Shown piece by piece: positions 56,392 to 64,000 of a stretch of DNA of 64,000 bases (within the stretch, counting starts at the first letter, position 1; every line of letters begins with the position of its first letter). Both the position numbers and the translations under genes were made by a program. Origin of the DNA: Nectonema munidae. Lineage: Eukaryota > Nematomorpha > Nectonematoida > Nectonematidae. The stretch lies in NCBI GenBank assembly GCA_030549495.1, contig JAUIRK010000311.1:79753-143752 (forward strand), in the 5' to 3' direction. The notes beneath the pieces were generated by a model. That model was not told where the DNA came from and did not search any database. It saw nothing but the letters and a program-made list of their open reading frames with translations.

Positions 56392-56466
56392 CATCCCGCA
56401 TCAAGCCTCCTTTCTCATTGTTCGATACAAGCGGCGCAATTGTGCGTTCTCTATGAAAACACCCCG
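56392..56466 (+). repeat. tRNA-derived SINE fragment (body)
   Basis: Contains ATCAAGCCTCCTTTCTCATT, TTCGATACAAGCGGCGCAAT and CTCTATGAAAAC, matching the body of the copy at 49509, without the tRNA-like head. Ends about 30 bases before the pogo element. Confidence 0.7.
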
Positions 56467-57284
56467 CGGTACATTTACCTTTATAACTAATGTAAATACA
56501 GTCAGACCTCGAAAATCCGCCCCCGTTTTTCCGTCACCCTCGACATCCGTCATCTTTTTTGGAGGACGGAAATTTTCTGTTTCATTTAACTATGAATATC
56601 CGTCTGCCGCAACATCGGCCTCCGTCATTGAGATTTAGTGACAAATGAACAACTCTAATATAAATTTTTTCTCGATAATCCGTCACTATCTGCAATGGTA
56701 ATGATAAAACCAACTCTACAGATAATCAAGTTTGTCTCATCTCTCAAAATCTGTGAACATAGTGCACACAGTTTTTGATTTTTTTGATGATAAGGACAAA
56801 AATATCGCATATGCAATATAAGTGCGCATATGTTCTTTTTGATAGAAAAAGCAAAAAAAATTTGAGTCATGATTCACCAGTCATAATCTCTTTGACACCT
56901 GTCTTGTATTAATCATTTTGTTATTGATCGAAAACTCTTGAAATATACTCTTGATATAAATTTCAACATCTGCACCCTGCAAGTAATCAATAAGTTTATT
57001 GCTATTTTTCAACATTTAAACTTGTTTTTAATTACAAATTAACTACGGATTTTAAATCTCCTAAAGACGTTAACTATTTCAAAATTTTTTCTAACTAAAA
57101 TCACTATTAGATGAAGTCTGAGTTCTTTTTGGACCAAGCGATTATTAAAAAACTCTGATCAACTGAACAATAATTTGATCATTATTCGCATATATTTTGA
57201 CTATCTGAGACACAGATATAGGCGATTTTGATTCATATTTCTTAATTAAATTTTAATTATTATTTTCATGAATAGGTATAGAAA

Positions 57285-57634
57285 TACCGTATATACCCAT
57301 GTAATGTTCGATATTTGAAGACCAATTTTATGGCCTAAAATTTAGAGGTCGACCATTACATGGGGTATAGTTTTCCAATTTTTTTTTCAAATTCCAATTT
57401 TCTTAGCTTCCTTCAGGGCAAAAATTCTTATAGCTCCCTGTGATATTACATTGCTAATAGTTATTACCGGTAAATGTCAATCTTAGACTAGGCTACGGTA
57501 CCGGCTGTTTGTTTTTTATTGTTAGAATCAAGACTCGAACATTACATGGAGTATATGTTAAAATCCAAAAATATGCAGTTAAAAATGGGGGTCGACCATT
57601 TCATGGGTAGAACATTATACGGGTATATACGGTA
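57285..57634. mobile_element. 350-bp MITE nested in the pogo element
   Basis: Ends TACCGTATATACCC and GGGTATATACGGTA are perfect inverted repeats. Inner parts GGTCGACCATTACATGGG and GGGGTCGACCATTTCATGGG repeat. Family not named with certainty; possible TA duplication. Confidence 0.8.
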
Positions 57635-58241
57635 CTTAAAAAAAGTGATGATAAAAAATTAGACATTATATTTATTTTAAAAAACTGCATAATTAAAGTT
57701 TTAGCAAATTAGTGCTCAAAAATTTCACTAAATTACGTTTTAAATTTATAATTATTTTCTCAGTAAATTGACTAAGTATCACGTACTTAAACAAAGCCAT
57801 AAACTTTTTAATAAAATTTAGTGATAAGGTATATAGTACAACTAACAATAAGAGAGAGTATTGAAAAAAATATGACTTTCTGTCTTTTCCAATTAATTGT
57901 TAATTCAGGTAATGTGTTCATCAAATACAGTGAAAATTAATGTTTTTGCCTCATAAGTTGTTTTTGAAATGTTTTTTCGGAATAAAGGACAAAAAATTAC
58001 CTCCGTTTTAGTTAAGTACAATTCAATTAGGTTTTATTCAAAAAAGGGCCTTTAATACTGAGTTTCACTGTAAATAACCATTTTTATTTTTTCGTTATTA
58101 TAACTACTAAGTACCGTTTGTTAAAATACTAATTGAAAATTTTTACTTATAAACACTCTTTAATGTATTTTAGATATTTTAAAATTTTACCGTTTTTAAT
58201 CACTAAGTTGATTTTATGACTAACACTATAAAAAATTTAGA

Positions 58242-59801
58242 ATGCCTTCTACAAGACTAGAAAAACGTCCACGTACTGCTTTATCAGTAGAAAAGAAACA
58301 TTTGATATGTTTGTACAAAAGAGAAAACCATACAGCTAGTCACACTGAAATAGCAAGCTATTTTTCCAAAAAAGGGGGTGTAGTTATTGGACGCACTACA
58401 ATTGGAGATATCCTGAGAAATGGCAAAAAGTGGGTCCCAGATTCAGGCTATACCTCAGGGCGTTCAGCCAAAAATATCAAGTTAGAAGAAGCTCTTATGC
58501 TTTGGTTCCATAATATGAGGTTGAAGAATGCTTGTATATCGGACATGATGTTGTTAGAAAAAGCCCAGGATTTTGGTAAAAGTTTGAAATTTATCAATTT
58601 TTCATACTCTTGTGGATGGCTAGATAGATTTAAGAAAAGGCATGGGATAAGTAGGCGTTATGCACATGGGGAGAGTGGACGCATTGATGAAATTCTGATG
58701 GAAGTAGGACGCCAAAGTTTGAGGGAAAAGTTGGCAAGTTTAGATCCAGCTACTATTTATAACTGTGATGAGACAGGTTTATTTTATAAACTTCAACCTA
58801 ATAGCACTTTAGCAACAGCTCCAGTGAAAGGACAAAAAAAGAGTAAAGATCGTTTAACTATTATTTTATGTTCAAATAGTGATGGCTCACACAAACTCAA
58901 GCCGTTTGTAATTGGAAAAGCAAGGAGACCTCGTTGTTTTGGAAAAAAGTTTGATCCTTCTATTTATGTTGAGTACACACATAATGCAAAAGCCTGGATG
59001 ACGGGCATTTTGTTTCAAAACTGATTAACAAATCTCAACACACAAATGAGACTAAATGGTAAGAAAATCACTTTACTGTGTGATAACGCTTCGTGCCACA
59101 AAACAAAAGAGTTTTCCAACGTTACCGTTATTTTTTTACCTCCTAACACAACTTCATATATCCAACCTATGGATAGTGGAATTATAAAAAGCTTCAAAGC
59201 CCACTATAGAAAACTTCAAACAAGACATTTCATTAATTGTCATGAAAATAATGATATTCCTACCGTATCTGTAAGAGCTGCTTTGGAAATGATAAAGACA
59301 GCTTGGAATAATGTGACGCGTTCTGTTATATTCAATTGCTGGTGGCACACTTCCATTTTACCTTCTTTATCCGAAGACTTACAAAACATTGAAAGCACTC
59401 AGTCAACGCAGGTAATATTACGAGACCTTCAAAGTAATATAGATCTTTTGGCTGAAAAGCGCCAAAATTCTTCTTGCGAATATATTTCTGCTTGCGAGTT
59501 TGTTGAAATTGATCATGATACAGAAGTTGCTCCTTCACTCAATGACGAAGAGATTATTGAAATTGTGAAAGATTGTGAGACCTCTCTTAATTCTTCTAGT
59601 GAAGATCCTCATGAGGAAGAGAAAATAAGCTTTTCAGAAGCAAAAAAGTCGCTTGCAACTTTAATAAATTTCATGGAGCAAAATCCTGATTTCGGAAAAG
59701 ATCATCTTGATTTGCTCTGGAATATGAAGCGTGCATTGAAAGCAAGAAAAGTTAAAGAAGCTAAGCAAACAACTTTACTTACTTTTTTCACAAAAAAATA
59801 A
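58242..59801 (+). CDS. pogo/Tigger transposase with one internal stop
   Basis: A 519-residue frame. CENP-B-type N-terminal helix-turn-helix (about 10-65, SVEKKHLICLYKRENHTASH...TTIGDILRNGKKW), second Tc5-type DNA-binding domain (about 75-145, WLDRFKKRHGISRR), then the DDE_1 catalytic domain. Catalytic residues appear as NCDETGLFY (D176), LLCDNASCHKTK (D281) and IQPMDSGIIKSF (D311), a DD30D spacing typical of pogo. The C-terminus ends KQTTLLTFFTKK. The frame is broken only by TGA at 59022-59024, where relatives usually have Trp (FQNWL pattern), so this looks like one recent nonsense change. It is plain transposon sequence unless the host uses it. Confidence 0.9.
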
Positions 59802-60654
59802 AATTTAGTAAGTCAATTTGTATTGTATCTTCTTTTTCGAACGTTTTGTTTACTGAATTCTGCACGATAAGTTGAGTTAAAGAGACTATAGCTTAGAAAC
59901 TTTTTGAAACTTCAATTTTTGATAGTTATTTAATGAAAAAAAATAAGTAATCTTTTTATTTAAAATCTAAATCATAATTCAGTTTTTTTTTATGTTCCAA
60001 TTCAGTACAGAATAGTTCTAAGAAAATTGAATAGGTCTTTCATTACACTTCAAAGTTCCGTCAGCCTCGATTATCCGCCTTATTTAGCAGAAACGAACGT
60101 GGACGGAACAACGAGGTCTGACTGTATATGTAAAAAATGGTTTTATACTAATTTACTGTATTTATTGATGAAAAGGACAAAATTTTTGTCTTTAAATTAC
60201 GTTCTAGATGCCAACGCACTCTAGCGCGTTTTTTAGCAATACCCATTAACTCCTCGAAGAAATCAAAAAAACTTTCTATCTCCTCTTTGTTAATTGATGG
60301 CAATCTATTATATGTTATGAACATTTAGTTTATTATTTTCACTCAAATCAAGAATTATAGATTGATATTTATATGAATTTTCGAAAAATTATCTCCTCTT
60401 TGTCTATAGCTGATTGCGTTTTTTTATAAAACAAAAGGCCACCTTGTATAGAAGCTCTTTTTGGGATACTTAATTTTGTAAAATCACATAAAAGTATTAA
60501 TTGATGTACCCTACGCGTCTTTATATTAATAGTTTATGTAAAAATATTGATCTAAAATAATTTTTGGTTGAGTATCAAAGCACTTTCAGCCATAAGGCTA
60601 TATGCTCGTATTATGCTTGAGATGGTTAATCACAGTTTTTCTAATTTTGTTTTT

Positions 60655-60731
60655 GTGAGTCGAGAGTCTTGGGAATCGAACCCTTGAACGAGAGGTACAC
60701 CCTAACAACCATTGAGGCTCAAAGGTCTCAC
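60655..60731 (-). repeat. tRNA-like sequence, probable SINE head
   Basis: Minus strand of 77 bases starting GTGAGACC and ending GACTCAC, with TGGTTGTTAGGGTG as A box and GGGTTCGATTCCC as B box and T-arm. The terminal 5-bp stem pairs. The D and anticodon arms are poor, so I call it a tRNA-derived repeat rather than a tRNA gene. Confidence 0.6.
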
Positions 60732-61327
60732 CGTATTAACTGATTATTTTTTTAAACAAAACTTAAATTGATATTTTTGAATTCTTTATTTTATAAAAAT
60801 ATCTAAACATTTTATAGTTTATTGATTGATTGATTTACACAGCTTGTAATAAATTTTCTAGTATTATTTTGTGATATCATTTATTCTTCTATTTTTCAAA
60901 ATGTCAGTATCACAAAAATTATAATTTTATTTCCTCTGGGTTGAGTTTTGAATATATATTAAGCTTTATTATATTTAATTTTTGCTTTTAGTACAATTTA
61001 TATTCGTTTATAGTTTATATTTTCTTTTCAAAATCTGTAATGTAATTCATTGATAAGGAATGAGTTATGTTTCGATAATATATGTGTTTTTATTTTAAAA
61101 TTCAGCTATATTGCTGTTATTGAGATGACACAATAAGAGGAGAGGGTGGCTGAGCCCCCTAAAATTTTCCCCGCCCCTTTTAATTTATTGTACAACTCTA
61201 TTCTTTAAAATTTCAATAGATATAACTTTAAAGATTCATGTTATCTTGATCTCTCTGCTTTTGATTTATGTGATAAATTTGCTATATTAAAAAGATAAAA
61301 AAATAAATTTTAATTTGCTAATTAAAA

Positions 61328-61815
61328 AGTAGGAAAAAATTCCCCCAGTATAAATGTCTCAATTTAAAATTAGGAAAAAATGCCCCAACAAAAAATTTCA
61401 AAAAATTATTAATTAAAATTTTTAAAAAAGATATGTCAAATAAAGATTTTTGTAAAAAAAATTAACTTTTCATCTAAAATATTTAAAATTTAATTAAAGT
61501 ACTAAAAAAACTCAGCATACGACAATTTTTTATAAAACAGCAAATATTTTTGGACTGTGTGTATCAGAACACTTTCTAAATATAATTTGTATTTTAACTG
61601 ATTTTTGGAACACATTCCCACAAATCTTCATATTTGCTATTGTTTTCAAGAACCTTATAAAGAAAAAACCCTATAGATTAAAAATTTTAGAAATTTAGCC
61701 TTTTAAAACGGTACCAAATAAAAATATTTATATAATTAAAAAAAATCCTTAAAATCAATAATTAGCGGGTATTTTTCCTACTTTTTAATTGGAGCATTTA
61801 TTTCGGGGCATTTTT
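61328..61815. repeat. Inverted-repeat element with GGGGCATTTTT ends
   Basis: TTAAAAAGTAGGAAAAAAT, then CCCC and TATAAATG on the left, answer ATTTTTCCTACTTTTTAATT then GCATTTATTTCGGGGC on the right. AT-rich interior. Confidence 0.5.
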
Positions 61816-62345
61816 ACCTACAACCATCGAAAATACACTAGTTTCAAAAAATCCAAAAATGTTAGGGGGTGGAATAGGCTTTTCATTTGAAAAATTAAGT
61901 AGTCTACCAGGCACATTACAGGAATTGATGAAAGGATATTTGATTCATAGAGAAAACAAATAACTGAAGGTTTGATAGTTTTATATGAGTGAATGTAGTC
62001 TGAAGGCAAAGAGTCTACTAGACACCCTGCGATGTTTATATGAAAAAATGTGATTGATTCAGAGGCAATTGTATAAAACAAAGTTATAATTGTGCAAACA
62101 AAAAATTAAGATCGCATTATTTCATTTTACTCAGCATCATTCAAAAATAGTTTAAAAGCTAAATTGATACAAGCTACAAAAAGTAAAATAACTGTTAACA
62201 TTTTGCAATGATTTCCCTTTTATAATAACTTTTAAGGAAAAAAAGTCTATCAGAAAAAGTTATAGAGCTTCAACAAAAACTAAAAAATTTGAGAGCATAA
62301 CTTAAGTTTTTTGAAAACTAATTTGTCGTAACGCCTACATCATAC

Positions 62346-62496
62346 TCTATGGGTGGCATGACAGGTTGGTTGAGATGATGGACTAGCATGGAAGCCTCTG
62401 GATTGGATTCCTCATTGATACGAATTTGTTCATAGTTTGACATAAGCGGTACATCAGTGCCTGGTCAATGAAAATACATCCGCTGCACCTTACCTT
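62346..62496 (+). repeat. Diverged SINE copy
   Basis: AGGTTGGTTGAGATGATGG, GGATTGGATTCCTCATTGAT, TCATAGTTTGACATAAGCGG and TGAAAATACATCC line up with the copies at 31879 and 49509, with heavy divergence. Confidence 0.6.
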
Positions 62497-62561
62497 TTAC
62501 TCAAAATTGAAAATTTTGCTACATAAACATAAGAGAGAAAGGAAACAAAATAAATTAGTAA

Positions 62562-63720
62562 AGAAATTTTCACTATTAACAATCGAACATTATAAAAAAT
62601 ATCTATGCTCAAATATAAAGCAAATAGAGTATTCTTGCTTTTAACTGAATAGATAATCAAAATATTCATTACCAAATAATTATTGAAAAAAATTTCTTGA
62701 CTTGAAAAAAAGTTTTTAAATGTTACAAAATGTAGCAAACGTAGTGATAAAGATTAAGTGACTTTGTTGAAAAAAATTCTTAGCGCGAGTCTAACAATAT
62801 TCATTGATATAAAATTGTAACGATTGAAAACTATTTTAATTTAACTCTAAATGCAAATTAGACAAAAGCAGTGGTGTAGCCAAAAAAAAGTTGATAGAAG
62901 GGGCACAATTTAAAAACAAAGACTTCCGCAACATTAGTTATACTTTCTTGATCCTTTCATTGGAGAAATTTTCAAAAACTGATATCGCATAAGTTGCATG
63001 GGGGCAACATGCGGTACATAGGAGTGTGGGCACGGCCCCTCATGCCCAGCCTAGCTAGGTCACTGGAGAGAATAGAGCTGAATGAGATAGGAGAGCTTAA
63101 CAAGAGAAGAGGGCTTGAATGAAAAAAGAGCTTGAGTGAATGGTTGAGTTTTAGCAGAGAAAGCGGAAGAGAAAAACAGAGGAGAGAGAAAGAGAAATAG
63201 AATCACTGTGACAGAAGATGAGAAAATCTAGTGGATCATCGACATGTGTTTGCTCAAAAATACTATAAAGAGGAGACACTGTGATAAACATTGCTTACTT
63301 ATTTTGTGCATATTGAAGCAATGGATTATTATTATATAGCTCTCACGCATCGTCTGTAAAATATGTTCGATAGGAAAAATGCGATCATACATGTTTTATA
63401 AACAAGCAGCAACTCTTACTTATAGAAAATTATTGGGGGAGGGGGGGCGGTAGTTTTCAATTGTTACAATACATCAATGAATATTGTTAGACTCGTGCTA
63501 AGAATTTTTTTCCAACAAAAGTCACCTAATCTTTATCACTACGTTTGCTACATTTTGTAACATTTGAAAACTTTAATTTTTCAAGTCAAGAAAATTTTTT
63601 CAATAGTTATTTGGGAATGAATATTTTGAATCTATTCAGATTAAAAGCAAGAATACTCTATTTGCTTAATATTTGAGCAGAGATATTTTTTATAATCTTC
63701 GATTGTTAAATTTTATAAGT
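62562..63720. repeat. Large fold-back: arms of about 270 bp
   Basis: The left arm (about 62562-62838) is the reverse complement of the right arm (about 63447-63720) with roughly one mismatch per 8-10 bases. Examples: TTATAAAAAATATCTATGCT versus its complement near 63685, and GATAAAGATTA near 62745 versus TAATCTTTATCA near 63530. A 610-bp spacer separates them, rich in GAGAGAAAG purine repeats and holding a CAGTGGTGTAGCC ... TAGGTCACTG hAT-like stretch (62869-63065). Confidence 0.8.
62869..63065. repeat. hAT-like MITE in the fold-back spacer
   Basis: Begins CAGTGGTGTAGCCAAAA and ends GCCTAGCTAGGTCACTG, a familiar hAT terminus. Flanking 8-mers differ, so insertion boundaries are unproven. Confidence 0.45.
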
Positions 63721-64000
63721 AACACTGTACATAATCAAATCACTTTTTTAAGAAAATTTGTTGATTATTATAATAAAAATATATCATAACAAAATGTTTC
63801 AGTTGTTAAAAATGTACTTGATCTATTTATGACAGCTGTCAGAATTTTATTTGTAGATAGAAATATTCAAAAAAACGCAATGATTTTCTTTTCTCGTATA
63901 CTTTGATTTATGTTAGTTTGGTCCTCGGACATTTCGCCCCATTATTTTCATAAGACAGTTCGTCCCATGGACAATTCGCCCCATTATTTTCTTTTTTTTA

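Larger units (their letters stand above)
48410..56498. other. 8-kb region with repeats but no supported gene
   Basis: Upstream of Wdr24. Contains a SINE (49509-49640), two TTAA-type MITEs, a hAT element (52660-53911), an inverted-repeat MITE (55071-55489) and a SINE fragment. A 5' non-coding exon and promoter of Wdr24 should lie in its first part, but I cannot place them. Confidence 0.55.
56499..60124 (+). mobile_element. pogo/Tigger-type element, nearly complete, 3.6 kb
   Basis: Left end CAGTCAGACCTCGAAAATCC, right end CAACGAGGTCTGACTG, and TA on both sides (56497-56498, 60125-60126): the Tc1/mariner-superfamily signature with pogo-like termini. Further CCGTC and CCTCGA/TCCG units lie inside each end. 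It holds one transposase frame and an inserted MITE at 57285-57634. The 1.7-kb leader before the transposase is non-coding. Confidence 0.92.
60127..64000. other. Right flank: repeats only
   Basis: AT-rich, no gene supported. Holds the tRNA-like sequence, inverted AAAAAGTAGGAAAAA-type arms (61328-61815), a SINE copy (62346-62496), the large fold-back (62562-63720) and TTCGCCCCATTATTTTC twice near the end. Confidence 0.55.

Noticed and set aside
60655-60731. A functional tRNA gene on the minus strand
   Set aside because: The B box and terminal stem are good, but the D and anticodon arms do not fold well, and similar heads in the window belong to SINEs.

Overview
The window is AT-rich metazoan nuclear DNA, with spliced genes, long AT-rich introns and dense transposon debris. 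An invertebrate is likely. An arthropod, perhaps a crustacean, is my weak guess from the mix of transposons; no gene here fixes the species.

Two conserved host genes make up most of the first 48 kb and converge on each other. On the plus strand (5696-29331) is a HIPK-family protein kinase: 14 exons with an intact catalytic domain, a serine/proline/asparagine-rich C-terminal half and a SUMO-interaction-like C-terminus. On the minus strand (48409-31422) is WDR24, a subunit of the GATOR2 complex that signals amino-acid sufficiency to mTORC1. I could place 13 coding exons for it. They join in frame into 823 codons, ending in the family's Cys/His-rich zinc-binding tail. The stop codons of the two genes lie about 2.1 kb apart.

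The remainder is mobile DNA. At 372-1017 (minus) is a spliced MULE-type transposase fragment. At 20304-20982 is a deleted hAT element with a perfect 8-bp target duplication, and a second hAT deletion derivative, also with a perfect 8-bp duplication, lies at 52660-53911. A pogo/Tigger fragment sits in a WDR24 intron (34150-34740). A nearly whole pogo/Tigger element with TA duplication and matching ends fills 56499-60124, with a 350-bp MITE nested inside it. There are also tRNA-derived SINE copies, a large fold-back repeat (62562-63720) and fragments of a repeated protein family I cannot name (26640-27539).

The most striking structure is a set of about ten 124-139 bp elements flanked by TTAA and ending CCC...GGG, as piggyBac-type MITEs do. 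Families with different terminal repeats and different internal palindromes share one rigid plan: a palindrome centred 27.5 bp from one end, then three TCGTCTGC-like motifs spaced about 33 and 21 bp, the last one 28 bp from the other end. I know of no description of this constant scaffold with exchangeable ends.
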